The position numbers and the translations under genes are program-made. From assembly GCA_900489925.1 (NCBI GenBank), contig UEHQ01000060.1, positions 1 through 33,260 of the forward strand: a DNA stretch of 33,260 nt. The letters are read 5' to 3'. The notes beneath the pieces were generated by a model. The model was not told where the DNA came from, ran no database searches, and saw only the letters and a list, made by a program, of their open reading frames with translations. How positions within the stretch are numbered: position 1 is the first letter of the stretch; each line of letters opens with the position of its first letter. This DNA comes from Hyphomicrobiales bacterium (GTDB lineage: Bacteria > Pseudomonadota > Alphaproteobacteria > Rhizobiales > Rhizobiaceae). Of this stretch, positions 9,157-16,846 are shown one piece after another.

Positions 9157-9207
9157 GCGTCTCCGGCTGTTGCGTGTGGCCCGACAATGGGCGAGAGCCA
9201 GATATCT

Positions 9208-9240
9208 GTAAAATCGTTATTTCGAATTGATATATCGATT
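9208..9240. promoter_or_regulatory. Candidate LysR-type operator in the phnW-phnR spacer
   Basis: The 124-bp divergent spacer contains an AT-rich stretch beginning GTAAAATC and including TTCGAA and an AATCG...CGATT inverted arrangement (9212-9216 and 9236-9240). The 8-mer and its flank recur upstream of phnS at 5037. LysR regulators usually bind such AT-rich dyads between themselves and a divergent target. Binding by PhnR is an inference. Confidence 0.45.
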
Positions 9241-9280
9241 GAATTTATGATACCAACAGAGGCCAGAACCGAGGATGTCC

Positions 9281-10159
9281 ATGCGCTACGTCCAGCTCAG
9301 AGCCTTTCACTACGTCGCCACCTGTGGTGGTTTTTCGCGTGCGGCAGAGGCATTGTTCCTCACCCAGCCCGCGATCTCGGACCAGGTACGCAAGCTCGAG
9401 GAAGAGTATGATGTCCTGCTCTTCATGAGAAACAAGAAGCAGGTGATCCTGACGCAATCAGGCAGGGATCTCCTGGAGATCACCAGGAGAATGTTCGATA
9501 CCGAGCAGCAGGCGCTCGACCTGCTGTCAGAGTCTCGGGCTCTTCGTTCGGGCACGCTTCGTATCGTCGCCGACGCGGCACACCATCTTCTTCCGATCCT
9601 CGCGCAATTCCGGGCACGGTTTCCGACCGTCCACATCAATGTCAGAACAGGAAACACGGAGACGGTGGTTTCCAACCTCTACTCTTACGACGCCGACATT
9701 GGTGTCCTCGGTGAAATCCCTGAGAGCAAGGACTTCGAGGTCATCAAGCTGAACTCCACTCCCATCATTGCATTCGTTGCGGCCGACCATCCGCTGGCAG
9801 GCGTCGGCGAGATCAGGCTCGATCAACTCGGCTCGCATGCCCTTGTCATGAGGGAACGCGGCTCGAAAACGCGCCAGAAGCTTGAAGAGAGCGCACAAGC
9901 GGCGGGCATCGATCTGACCCCGACCATCGAAGCGGAGGGCCGAGAAGCGGTCCGCGAGATCGTGGCGGCCGGCGGGAGCGTCGGTTTTGTTTCAAGCGCC
10001 GAATTCGGAAGGGACGGACGCCTCGTTCCCCTGCAGATTGTCGGGGCAGAGATGTTCATGGACGAGGCGTTGATTTGCCTGAAGGAACGTACGGGCGCCA
10101 AACTGGTCAACGCATTCTTCAAGATTGCCGCCGAGCGATCCCAAAGCAGCGCAATCTGA
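9281..10159 (+). CDS. phnR: LysR-family regulator of phosphonate genes (likely PhnR)
   Basis: This 292-aa protein has an N-terminal winged helix-turn-helix (residues 1-60: FHYVATCGGFSRAAEALFLTQPAISDQVRKLE) and a LysR substrate-binding domain over the remaining 200 residues (GTLRIVADAAHHLLPIL...). I chose the ATG at 9281 because GAGG lies six bases before it; the in-frame ATG at 9275 touches that ribosome site. It is transcribed away from phnW. That placement, and a sequence element shared with the phnS promoter, suggests that it activates both phn operons, perhaps with AEP as inducer. The symbol is by context. Confidence 0.85.
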   Translation: MRYVQLRAFHYVATCGGFSRAAEALFLTQPAISDQVRKLEEEYDVLLFMRNKKQVILTQSGRDLLEITRRMFDTEQQALDLLSESRALRSGTLRIVADAAHHLLPILAQFRARFPTVHINVRTGNTETVVSNLYSYDADIGVLGEIPESKDFEVIKLNSTPIIAFVAADHPLAGVGEIRLDQLGSHALVMRERGSKTRQKLEESAQAAGIDLTPTIEAEGREAVREIVAAGGSVGFVSSAEFGRDGRLVPLQIVGAEMFMDEALICLKERTGAKLVNAFFKIAAERSQSSAI

Positions 10160-10200
10160 GACACGCCGGTTGTCCCCTATGCCCAACCTCTGGCACGTGG

Positions 10201-10270
10201 CTGAGATCGCCGACAGGCGAGCTCAGTACAAAAGCATGAAGTCGCTCCCGACGCCGCCAGGACGGCGGTG
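10201..10270 (+). terminator. Two hairpins downstream of phnR, possible terminator
   Basis: The first hairpin (10201-10226) has CTGAG / CTCAG arms continued by CGCC / GGCG after a two-base bulge, with loop GACA. The second (10252-10270) has CGCCGCC / GGCGGTG around AGGAC. Neither is followed by a clean T-run, so termination efficiency is uncertain. Confidence 0.45.
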
Positions 10271-10283
10271 AGCTTTGAACTTT

Positions 10284-10636
10284 TCGTCCATGGCCGGGCG
10301 GCACATTTTCAAAGTCCGCGAAGCAATGAAGGCTGGTATCGGCCTCGTGCCCGAAAACCGCAAGGAAGAAGGCGTCTTCCTCGACAAGCCGATCCGCTGG
10401 AACATAGCAATAGCCGCACTAGAGCAACTGAGACGTGGATTGATCATCGACCGTAAGGGGGAAGCCGGCATGGGCCGCACCTATCAGGAGCGGCTTCGGA
10501 TAAAGACGCCGTCCCTCGATCAGCTTGTGAAAAACCTTACCGGCGGTCACCAGCAAAAGGTTGTCATCGCCAAGACGCTGGCGGCCAAGGCCGACATCAT
10601 AATCTTCGATGAACCGACACGAGGCATCGACGGACG
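10284..10636 (+). pseudogene. Fragment of a sugar ABC transporter ATPase (RbsA/MglA type, second half)
   Basis: The reading frame matches the second nucleotide-binding domain of sugar-import ATPases: REAMKAGIGLVPENRKEEG, then RIKTPSLDQLVKNLTGGHQQKVVIAKTLA, then Walker B IIIFDEPTRGID. The Walker A half is absent and the family's sequence after GID is lost abruptly. The signature is LTGGHQQ rather than the usual LSGGNQQ. The 5' edge also looks damaged around the FK-REAMK stretch. This is a non-functional relic with no partner permease or binding protein nearby. Its right edge joins directly to an acylphosphatase fragment in another frame. Confidence 0.85.
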
Positions 10637-10639
10637 CGC

Positions 10640-10846
10640 GATCAAGCGGTCCAGCTCGGACTAACGGGCTGGGTCAGGAATGAGGGTGATGGGTCTGTGT
10701 CCGCCCTTATCGTTGGAACATCAAAGTCAACGTCGGCAATGCTGGAGCGGTTCTGGGACGGACCATCCGGTTCGAGTGTCAGCGCCGTTGATCCGCAGGC
10801 GATCGCTTTGGACCGAACTCCAGATCATTTCGTCGTCACCCGCTAA
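10640..10846 (+). pseudogene. acyP: 3' fragment of acylphosphatase
   Basis: Read in the frame ending at the TAA at 10844-10846, the sequence gives DQAVQLGLTGWVRNEGDGSV, then SALIVGTSKSTSAMLERFWDGP. This is the classic acylphosphatase core: the GLTGWVRN segment contains the catalytic Asn, followed by the DGSV strand and the helix ending in GP. The N-terminal part with the catalytic Arg loop (the GRVQGVxFR type motif) is missing, replaced by the ABC ATPase fragment. Whole family members are about 90 residues; about 68 remain here. No start codon with a ribosome site serves this frame, so it is probably dead. Confidence 0.75.
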
Positions 10847-10881
10847 CGGGAAGCCGGAAGCGAGCTGGAGGCGTTGCTTGT

Positions 10882-11079
10882 TTGCGATTGCTCATCACGC
10901 CGGAAAACGGCGGCCCGGATTTCTTCGTGCATATCTCAGCACTAAAGGGTGGATCGCTGCGCGACGGCCAGAATGTCAGCTATCAACTGGGTCAGGATCC
11001 CAAGACCGGAAAGTCCAAGGCCTGGAACGTCCGTCCGACCCGATCGCGAGCGACCACAAAAAGAGACGGCGCGACATAG
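10882..11079 (+). pseudogene. Cold-shock domain protein remnant (5' truncated)
   Basis: The frame gives LITPENGGPDFFVHISAL and then LRDGQNVSYQLGQDPKTGKS, followed by a short basic tail. This matches the CspA fold from the RNP2 motif (FFVHIS) onward. The first strand and RNP1 (GTVKWFN..KGFGFI) are missing. The only starts are a TTG at 10882 or later, without a convincing ribosome site. It may be expressed as a short basic peptide, but it is best read as a third truncated gene in this fragment cluster. Confidence 0.65.
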
Positions 11080-11200
11080 CTCTGCCCTTCGTTCGTGCGA
11101 CTACGCCTCTCACCGCCAGCCACTTCCATTCGCGCTATGGGCACCGCCGAGGTGAGAAGCGAGTTTGATGAAATCCGGGACCGGAACAACCCGGCCTCCC

Positions 11201-12028
11201 TTATGCCTCCGCGAAATCCGTGCTTCGCGTAATGGCCTCCCACGCATCGATCTCCTCGACGACCTGATCGATTTTGCTGCGTGCGCGACGGAGAGCATCG
11301 CTGCCCAGCAGGAGATGAAGAGGAGGATTGTCTATGTTCACGAGGTCAAGGATTGCCCGGGCGGCCAAGACCGGATCGCCGACCTGCCGGCCATCGGCGG
11401 CGTCAAAGGCAGCCGAACTTTTTCCGACTGTTTCGGTGTATGCTTCACCCGCGGCATTGCTCTTGCGGATTGAATGTGCCGAGAGGAAGTCTGTTCGGAA
11501 GGCACCCGGAGCGACTGCGGTCACCTTGATGCCAAAAGGCTTGACCTCAGACGCCAGACCTGCGGACATGCCCTCCAGGGCCGCTTTGGCGGCGGAGTAC
11601 ATCGCGGCTCCGACACCGGGCGCACGCCCCGCGACGGACGTTATATTGATGATGTGGCCACGGCCCTGCGCTCTCAAATACGGCAGGGCGGACTTGATGA
11701 TGCGAAACGGCGCGAAGACGTCGACGGAAAAAAGCCGTGCGACATCCTCGTTGGCGGCCATCTCGAGTGCGCCAAGCAGACCGTAACCGGCGTTATTGAC
11801 GACGATATCGATCTCACCCGCGATATCAAACGCCTTTTGGGTTACAGTCTCCGCAGCCTCGCTGTCGCTGAGATCGACTGAAAGAACGTGTAAACGACCC
11901 GGACCTTCTTCTACCGGCCGATCAGTCCCTCGGACTGTACCAATAACGGTATCGCCCCTTGCCAACGCGGCCTCGGCCAGCGCTTTACCAAGCCCGCGTG
12001 AAATGCCGGTAATGAACCAAGTGGTCAT
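11201..12028 (-). CDS. Short-chain dehydrogenase/reductase (classical SDR)
   Basis: This 275-aa oxidoreductase has the glycine-rich cofactor motif TGISRGLG (residues 7-14), NNAG at 78-81 and the catalytic set S131, Y144, K148 (YSAAK). The acidic/basic residues after the second strand (TVRGTDR) suggest NADP(H). The start at 12028 has GGAG six bases upstream; the frame extends 13 codons further without a better site. The substrate is unknown. It is divergent from the LysR gene at 12127 with a 98-bp spacer, so that regulator probably controls it. The end of the protein (IDQVVEEIDAWEAITRSTDF) resembles the many rhizobial SDRs annotated only as oxidoreductases. Confidence 0.9.
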   Translation of the reverse strand: MTTWFITGISRGLGKALAEAALARGDTVIGTVRGTDRPVEEGPGRLHVLSVDLSDSEAAETVTQKAFDIAGEIDIVVNNAGYGLLGALEMAANEDVARLFSVDVFAPFRIIKSALPYLRAQGRGHIINITSVAGRAPGVGAAMYSAAKAALEGMSAGLASEVKPFGIKVTAVAPGAFRTDFLSAHSIRKSNAAGEAYTETVGKSSAAFDAADGRQVGDPVLAARAILDLVNIDNPPLHLLLGSDALRRARSKIDQVVEEIDAWEAITRSTDFAEA

Positions 12029-12126
12029 GAAATGCTCCTTCGTTTTCGACAAGAAGGAACTTGCCACTTCGCCTCAAGCTGTATAATCCGGAGAAATATT
12101 AATTTCCTTGTTAGCTGGACTTAACA

Positions 12127-13083
12127 ATGAAGGACGCGTTGGCGGACAGACTTCCGGCGGGAAACGACTACAATCAAATGCGCGCCTTCATCGCCGTCGC
12201 CGAATACTTGAGCTTCAGCCGTGCCGCCGAGGTCTTAGGCGTATCCCCGTCGGCACTGAGCCAGACGATCCGCAGCCTCGAAGAACGGGTCGGAATGCGC
12301 CTTCTTCATCGAACGACCCGCAATGTGTCATTGACGGAGGTTGGAGAGAATCTCTTCCGACGGATACGACCCGCGGCCTTCGAACTTGGGGACGCCCTCG
12401 CACAGACAAGGATTGCCGGCGAGCGCCCGGCTGGCACCGTTCGCGTGCACGCGTTCCGTTCGGCGGCGCAGAAGCATATCCAACCGATCTTCAGGAGCTT
12501 TGCCGAACGCTATCCCGACATCGTGCTCGACATCACGATCGATGATGAGGCGGTGGACATCGTAGCCGGAGGCTATGATGTCGCCCTAAGGATTGGCGAG
12601 GTCATTGAACGAGATATGGTTGCTGTCCGTTTGGGACCCGAATTGCGCCAACTGGCGATCGCGACACCTGACTATTTCAACCAAAACGGCCGTCCGGAGC
12701 ATCCGCGTGATCTTGTTCATCACCGATGCGTTCGCTGGCGTTGGCCTGGACATCACGCGCCCTATGCATGGGAGTTTTTTGAAAACGGCGCGTGGTTTAG
12801 CGTCGCCGTCAATGGGCCCCTCATCTTGAGCGACAAGGAGACGGCGGTGAGCGCTGTCCTCCAAGGAACCGGAATAGGATTTGCTGTTGAGGACACAGTC
12901 GCCGGATATATCGCACAAGGGCGCTTGGACAGTTGCCTCGAATCTTGGTCCGCGCCTTTCCCAGGCTGGTTCGTTTGCTACCCGTACCAGCGACAGATGG
13001 CTCCTGCCCTGCGAGCATTCATTGATGCCATCAGGTCCGGTCCCAATGGTGGCTTAACAGGAGAAGAGAATGCTGTCGGCTGA
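12127..13083 (+). CDS. LysR-family transcriptional regulator
   Basis: This 318-aa protein has a winged helix-turn-helix at about residues 15-75 (FIAVAEYLSFSRAAEVLGVSPSALSQTIRSLEERVG) and the HRTTRNVSLTEVG wing, then a LysR substrate-binding domain of the DsdA/PgrR-like group (VRVHAFRSAAQKHIQP..., DIVAGGYDVALRIGE). Its divergent placement 98 bp from the SDR gene suggests that it controls that gene and itself. The same subfamily is represented by the decayed copy at 16240. The effector is not predictable from sequence. Confidence 0.9.
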   Translation: MKDALADRLPAGNDYNQMRAFIAVAEYLSFSRAAEVLGVSPSALSQTIRSLEERVGMRLLHRTTRNVSLTEVGENLFRRIRPAAFELGDALAQTRIAGERPAGTVRVHAFRSAAQKHIQPIFRSFAERYPDIVLDITIDDEAVDIVAGGYDVALRIGEVIERDMVAVRLGPELRQLAIATPDYFNQNGRPEHPRDLVHHRCVRWRWPGHHAPYAWEFFENGAWFSVAVNGPLILSDKETAVSAVLQGTGIGFAVEDTVAGYIAQGRLDSCLESWSAPFPGWFVCYPYQRQMAPALRAFIDAIRSGPNGGLTGEENAVG

Positions 13084-13373
13084 GCAAAAAGCGAGAGCTA
13101 ATCGCAGCCGATAAAATAGCTACAATCCGCTTGATGGCGCTGCCTGATTTCGAAGCATCTACTCACGTTGAAACCGTCTCCGATCATCGTCCACCATCCC
13201 CTTCTCTAGCACGGCGATGAATAGTCATCTGTTGTGGACGACGAACGGCGACGCAGCAAGCGGTTTGTGCGGACTTCTCAGAACCAGATCAGAAGGAGCA
13301 AGTTCCCTCAGGCGGCGCTCCAAACATCTGGCGCTGCTCGGGTGAGACCGAGCCCTCAGCACCGGACTTTTTC

Positions 13374-13398
13374 GGAACTAGTTCGGTCTAAAGCGGTT
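13374..13398 (+). promoter_or_regulatory. EcfG (RpoE2)-type general-stress promoter
   Basis: GGAAC (13374-13378), a 16-bp spacer and GGTT (13395-13398) match the alphaproteobacterial EcfG promoter consensus (GGAAC, 16-17 bp, GTT). It lies 27 bp before the 81-aa membrane protein gene. The same arrangement and spacing recur at 14416. The 290 bp between the LysR stop and this promoter show no gene. Confidence 0.7.
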
Positions 13399-13425
13399 CC
13401 TCCCTTGCATCACATGGAGACCAGT

Positions 13426-13671
13426 ATGACCAAAGAAAATCTGAACGCAGGCTTTACCGGCACGCCAACTGAAGAACCGATCGGACTGAGAAGGGTCGCC
13501 AAAACTGCCACAGACGCCGTCGTACGTGAATCGGGCGCGGTCGCCGCTGGCGCTGCCGATCACCCGCACACGGCAACCACAATTGCCTTGACGATCGGGG
13601 CTGTTGCGTTCGGGCTGGGTTACCTCATGGGAAGGTCGGTGGGCGCCAATGACTATCGCTATTGGCGCTAA
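13426..13671 (+). CDS. Small membrane protein of unknown function (81 aa)
   Basis: I chose the ATG at 13426 because GGAG lies six bases upstream and an EcfG-type promoter precedes it. The open frame extends further 5' but that part has no site. The protein has a soluble N-terminal half (LRRVAKTATDAVVRESGAVAAGAADHP) and one C-terminal membrane segment, IALTIGAVAFGLGYLMGRS, ending in a short aromatic tail. The length and layout (amphipathic stretch, then one glycine-rich helix) recall DUF883/ElaB-like stress proteins, but I cannot assign it to that family. It is followed after 17 bp by the entericidin-like gene and is probably co-transcribed. Confidence 0.7.
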   Translation: MTKENLNAGFTGTPTEEPIGLRRVAKTATDAVVRESGAVAAGAADHPHTATTIALTIGAVAFGLGYLMGRSVGANDYRYWR

Positions 13672-13688
13672 AACGAAGGAGCAAACAA

Positions 13689-13844
13689 ATGAAAATCGTG
13701 TCCATTTCTGCAATCGCATGTGCCGCTTTGATGTGCCTCGTCTCTTGCGCAAACACAATTAAAGGCGTCGGGCGCGATACGGCTAATACCGTCAATGCCA
13801 CGCAGAATGCAGGCAACCGTGTGGGCAATGCCATGGGCCACTAA
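13689..13844 (+). CDS. Entericidin A/B-like small lipoprotein
   Basis: This 51-aa protein has an export signal (MKIVSISAIACAALM) ending in a lipobox, CLVSC, then a short hydrophilic tail: ANTIKGVGRDTANTVNATQNAG. That is the EcnAB layout (Cys-acylation, then N-T-x-x-G-x-G-x-D). AAGGAG sits six bases before the ATG. Entericidins are small outer- or inner-membrane lipoproteins induced in stationary phase. The placement behind an EcfG promoter fits this role. Confidence 0.85.
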   Translation: MKIVSISAIACAALMCLVSCANTIKGVGRDTANTVNATQNAGNRVGNAMGH

Positions 13845-14487
13845 AGCAACAAACAAAACAGCGCACCCGATGGCCGACGGCGTGTGGGCGCGCCAAACCT
13901 TAGCTGGCTTGAGCTCTCCACGACCATTAGATCAGGCTGCGAACGCATATGGAGCGCAACTCCCTAAACGATACCGCGTTAAATCCACCAATTCTTTGAG
14001 CCCGCAATCTCAGTGAACGGTAGTGGGTCTGTAACGGCTCGAATGGTGAACAACCATGATGCCTTTTTCCAGAAGGACTTCGGCTGCAAGAAGGTCGCGC
14101 TCCCTAAATTGTCGCAAAAGCCTCGGATGGTGATGGCGAGGCACGTCAAATTCGTCGTGAATGTCCAGTCACCTTCTTCATCGGCCTCGTCAGCGTCGCC
14201 TCCAGCAAGTCTGGGACGGCCTCAAGCAACTTAAACGTTCGACCGAGGTCATTTCTGTGAATGTCTTTGCTATGCCTTCAGGAGCGTCACGCGGGTTGAA
14301 TAGGAAAGACCAGCCGTTGACGTTTTGGCTATATGCGGCTTCTCCGCTGGGAGCAAGCTTCGGTGAACAGCCTTCAGGCCGTGGCTATAAGACTTCGAAA
14401 TCGTGGCACGGTCGCGGAACATCGAGTGCGCAGCGGGGTTGTCCTGCTACGGATATTTGAACCATCCGGGAAAACGAGGAAACCCTA
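13845..14487. other. Non-coding stretch with a second EcfG promoter at its right end
   Basis: This stretch is about 640 bp. Several short open frames exist on the plus strand, but none has a ribosome site with a recognisable product, and the sequence shows no IS ends or tRNA. The only supported element is the EcfG-like promoter at 14416-14440. It could be decayed coding DNA. Confidence 0.5.
14416..14440 (+). promoter_or_regulatory. EcfG (RpoE2)-type general-stress promoter
   Basis: GGAAC (14416-14420), a 16-bp spacer and GGTT (14437-14440) form a second match to the EcfG consensus with the same spacing as at 13374. It lies 47 bp before the PepSY-like gene and could also drive the GSP17M-like gene that follows. 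Confidence 0.7.
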
Positions 14488-14805
14488 ATGAGAGCAATGA
14501 TTTTCGCGGCGGCGCTTGCCGGAGCGTCGGTGACGGCTGCTGTCGCCCAGACAACCCCCACCCCTTCTATTGATGGCAACACGCCTGCAGTGGCGACACC
14601 AGATACCAAAAATCCGACCGCTCCCGTTGCTGGGGCCAATAGCTTTACCGAAGCGCAGGCGAAAGAACGCATCGAGAAGGCCGGATACAGTGGCGTGTCC
14701 GGTTTAAAACTCGACGACAAGGGCGTCTGGCAGGCCTCCGCAACCAAGGACGGCAAACCAGTCAAGATCAGCCTCGATTATCAGGGCAATATTGTCGCCA
14801 TGTGA
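14488..14805 (+). CDS. Secreted PepSY-like small protein
   Basis: This 105-aa protein has a Sec signal peptide (MRAMIFAAALAGASVTAAVAQ, likely cleaved after AVA), a Pro/Thr-rich linker (about 22-50), then a compact domain: FTEAQAKERIEKAGYSGVSG, then LKLDDKGVWQASATKDGK and VKISLDYQGNIVAM. This is the layout of short PepSY/YpeB-type periplasmic proteins (EAqAkerLe.aGYt.v..L..d..G.W.a.A..dGk.v.v.ld..G.v). It is preceded by an EcfG-type promoter and followed by the GSP17M-like gene after a 37-bp gap. The role is unknown, presumably in the envelope during stress. Confidence 0.8.
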   Translation: MRAMIFAAALAGASVTAAVAQTTPTPSIDGNTPAVATPDTKNPTAPVAGANSFTEAQAKERIEKAGYSGVSGLKLDDKGVWQASATKDGKPVKISLDYQGNIVAM

Positions 14806-14842
14806 TCCGAGAGCCATCGTAACCCCATTCAGGAGAATCCAC

Positions 14843-15448
14843 ATGAGAACTGTGACAGGACTATTTGACGACTACACAGATGCTCGCTCGGCAGTGAGCG
14901 CGCTTGAGGCATCCGGCGTGGCATCCAAGGATATTAGCATTGTATCGAATGCTGCTGCGGGCCGGGATGCCGCCCAATCCGGTGCTGCAACGGGAGCGGA
15001 ATCTGGCGCGGGTCTAGGCGCTGTCGTTGGCGGCACAGGTGGGCTCCTCACCGGACTGGGCATTATGGCCATCCCTGGGGTAGGCCCAGTTGTGGCGGCA
15101 GGCTGGCTCGCCGCGACCGCCGTGGGAGCTCTCGCAGGTGCGGCCGCTGGCGGTGCGGCTGGGGGGATCATTGGCGCCCTTACAGGTTCAGGCGTATCTG
15201 AACAGGACGCCAATCTTTATGCCGAAGGCGTCCGCCGCGGGGGATCGCTGGTAACCGCAAGGGTAGACGAGACGCTCGCCCCGGAGGCCGAGGCAATCCT
15301 CAAGCGTTCGAACTGGGTAGATCCCATAGAGCGCAGGGCGGCTTACAACAAAGAGGGTTGGACGACGTTCGACGATACACTCGACCCCTATGCGCCTGAG
15401 CAGATTGAAGAAGAGCGCGTCCGCTACCGACGCCCACCAATTGTGTAA
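14843..15448 (+). CDS. General stress protein 17M-like glycine-rich protein
   Basis: This 201-aa protein starts at 14843, where AGGAG lies eight bases upstream. The N-terminal 50 residues (TVTGLFDDYTDARSAVSALE, then ASGVASKDISIVSN) match the GSP17M/YflT ferredoxin-like domain. Residues 60-120 form a long Gly/Ala-rich hydrophobic segment that resembles a glycine-zipper hairpin. A second alpha/beta part follows (GSGVSEQDANLYAEGVRRGG, then SLVTARVDE). The acidic/basic C-terminus ends in RYRRPPIV. Such proteins are stress-induced and possibly membrane-associated. It is probably co-transcribed with the PepSY-like gene. Confidence 0.8.
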   Translation: MRTVTGLFDDYTDARSAVSALEASGVASKDISIVSNAAAGRDAAQSGAATGAESGAGLGAVVGGTGGLLTGLGIMAIPGVGPVVAAGWLAATAVGALAGAAAGGAAGGIIGALTGSGVSEQDANLYAEGVRRGGSLVTARVDETLAPEAEAILKRSNWVDPIERRAAYNKEGWTTFDDTLDPYAPEQIEEERVRYRRPPIV

Positions 15449-15523
15449 CCGCTCGGTGACCCGTTCAACGAAGCGGGCCGCCCAGCTTTCATCGAAGAAA
15501 TCGTGAAACCAATGGAGTCCGTT

Positions 15524-16027
15524 ATGGCCAAGGAAACAAAGACACTCGACACGCTTTTCCACGACACCCTGAAGGACGTGTATTTCGCTGAAAACAAGAT
15601 CGTTGCCACGTTGCCCAAGATGCATGATGCGGCCCAGAGCAAACAGCTCAAGGATGCTTTCTCGAAGCATCTGGCCGAAACCAAGGTGCATGTTCAGCGA
15701 CTCGAGGAAGTATTCAAGATCATCAGCAAGAAGCCTGAACAGAAGACCTGCGATGCAATCATGGGCATCATCAAGGAAGGCTCTGGCGTCATGAAGGAAT
15801 ACGAGGGCACTCCAGCCCTCGATGCCGGCCTCCTGTCGGCGGCTCAGGCCGTGGAGCACTACGAAATGTCACGCTATGGTACGCTGCGGACCTGGGCACT
15901 GGAACTTGGGATGAAGGACGCGGCCAAGCTCCTGCAAACCACCCTCGACGAAGAGCAGGCAACAGACATCGCTTTAACCTCGATTGCAACCAAGGTCGTG
16001 AACCAGAACGCTGAAAAGGCTGCCTAA
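15524..16027 (+). CDS. YciE/YciF-type ferritin-like protein (DUF892)
   Basis: This 167-aa helical protein has the DUF892 ferritin-like four-helix fold: TLFHDTLKDVYFAENKIVATLPKM, then HLAETKVHVQRLEEVF, then AAQAVEHYEMSRYGTLRTWA and TTLDEEQATD. The acidic/His residues E in YFAEN, E and H in HLAETKVH, and E/H in VEHYE are the likely di-iron ligands. I chose the ATG at 15524 because GGAG lies seven bases upstream; an in-frame ATG at 15503 lacks a site. Members are stress-induced and often sit with GSP17M-like genes. A perfect hairpin closes the transcript. Confidence 0.9.
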   Translation: MAKETKTLDTLFHDTLKDVYFAENKIVATLPKMHDAAQSKQLKDAFSKHLAETKVHVQRLEEVFKIISKKPEQKTCDAIMGIIKEGSGVMKEYEGTPALDAGLLSAAQAVEHYEMSRYGTLRTWALELGMKDAAKLLQTTLDEEQATDIALTSIATKVVNQNAEKAA

Positions 16028-16041
16028 AGTCTCGACTGAGG

Positions 16042-16070
16042 TTCCTTGCATCGCGCAGCGATGCAAGGAA
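16042..16070 (+). terminator. Perfect 13-bp hairpin after yciE-like gene
   Basis: TTCCTTGCATCGC / GCGATGCAAGGAA pair without mismatch around the loop GCA, starting 15 bp after the stop codon. There is no T-run behind it, so it may work as a transcript-stabilising or weak terminating hairpin. Confidence 0.65.
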
Positions 16071-16239
16071 CGGCCCCTCTCGAACGCCCGCGGCTATTCG
16101 ACCGCGGGTGTCTCCGTGAGCGCGTCCGGATGAAAGAACCCCTCCGAACCCGAGACTGCCATCGTCAGGCGCTAGTGTCGACCAGCATCATCTGCATGAA
16201 GTTAGAAACGTCATTTCTGAATTATCTCTCGACCAGGCC

Positions 16240-16665
16240 TTAATCCTTGTATCGGAGAGCTTCGACCAGAAGAGCGAACGCGGCCGTGTGCTGGCGCCTG
16301 CTTGGGTAATACAGATGGTATCCGGCAAACGGCTGGCACCAGTCCTCCAGCACGCGGATCAGACGGTCCTCAGCAATATACTCCGCCACCTGGCTTTCGA
16401 ATGTGTAAGTAAGAGCAAGGCCGTCAAGCGCGGCCTCTCCCAGCATCTCCCCATCGTTCATCACGAGGGGGCCGTTCATTTGGACGGCGATTTCCTCGCC
16501 ATCCCGTTCGAACTTGAGCATGTAACGAACAACCCAAGTCAGTCTATTCCTCCGCATCGGGTAAGGGCATTGCCGCTAGATCTGGAGCATACGTCGCGGC
16601 CGATTGGCCTGACATTGCGCACAGGATGGCTTCCAAACGCCGCGCAACAGGTCTTTGTCGACCTC
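16240..16665 (-). pseudogene. Decayed LysR regulator, C-terminal part
   Basis: The last 80-90 residues of a LysR substrate-binding domain are intact in one frame (LKFERDGEEIAVQMNGPLVM, then YIAEDRLIRVLEDWCQPFAGYHLYYPSRR). Upstream, pieces of the same domain appear in other frames, such as VDKDL near 16660 and SSGNAL near 16570. This shows at least two frameshifts, and no DNA-binding domain is present. The surviving part resembles the C-terminus of the intact LysR at 12127 (YIAQGRLDSCLESWSAPFPG), so it came from the same subfamily. Confidence 0.8.
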
Positions 16666-16750
16666 GTGGCAGGAACCGGGAAAGAACTCTAGCTGGGATA
16701 CCCCGATTGGAGCAGCAGTGTGTCATTCGGAACATACTATCGTACTGCTA

Positions 16751-16777
16751 CCTTGAAAGGAGATGAACTCGCGACCC
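16751..16777 (-). repeat. tRNA T-arm-like repeat, copy A (with anticodon-arm-like flank)
   Basis: This is one of three 27-bp copies (also at 25758 and 30435). Plus strand begins CCTTGAAAGGAGATGAAC. On the minus strand it reads as GGGTCG...GAGTTCATCTCC, like a tRNA T-arm. Further along that strand GCAGTCTCTAAACTAC and TTTGATAGAGATGC resemble an anticodon arm and D-loop. It differs from copy B at 6 of 27 positions. No acceptor stem pairs, so this is a relic and not a working tRNA. Confidence 0.5.
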
Positions 16778-16846
16778 GTAGTTTAGAGACTGCATCTCTA
16801 TCAAATCTCTCAATCTTCGCAGCCAGTTGCTTCTGGAAACGCCCAG

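Noticed and set aside
10680..11168. Plus-strand open frame of 162 codons
   Set aside because: It crosses the acylphosphatase and cold-shock fragments in a different frame, and its product has no recognisable features. The fragments explain this stretch better.
13234..13425. N-terminal extension of the 81-aa membrane protein (start at 13234)
   Set aside because: It would run through the EcfG promoter, is Arg/Ser-rich and has no ribosome site; the ATG at 13426 has one.
13845..14460. Several small plus-strand ORFs between the entericidin and PepSY-like genes
   Set aside because: No ribosome sites, no motifs, overlapping frames; nothing supports translation.
16751..16830. A functional tRNA-Arg-like gene on the minus strand
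   Set aside because: Anticodon-arm and T-arm resemblances exist, but the acceptor stem does not pair, the anticodon loop has lost a base and the T-stem is broken. It is a relic at most.
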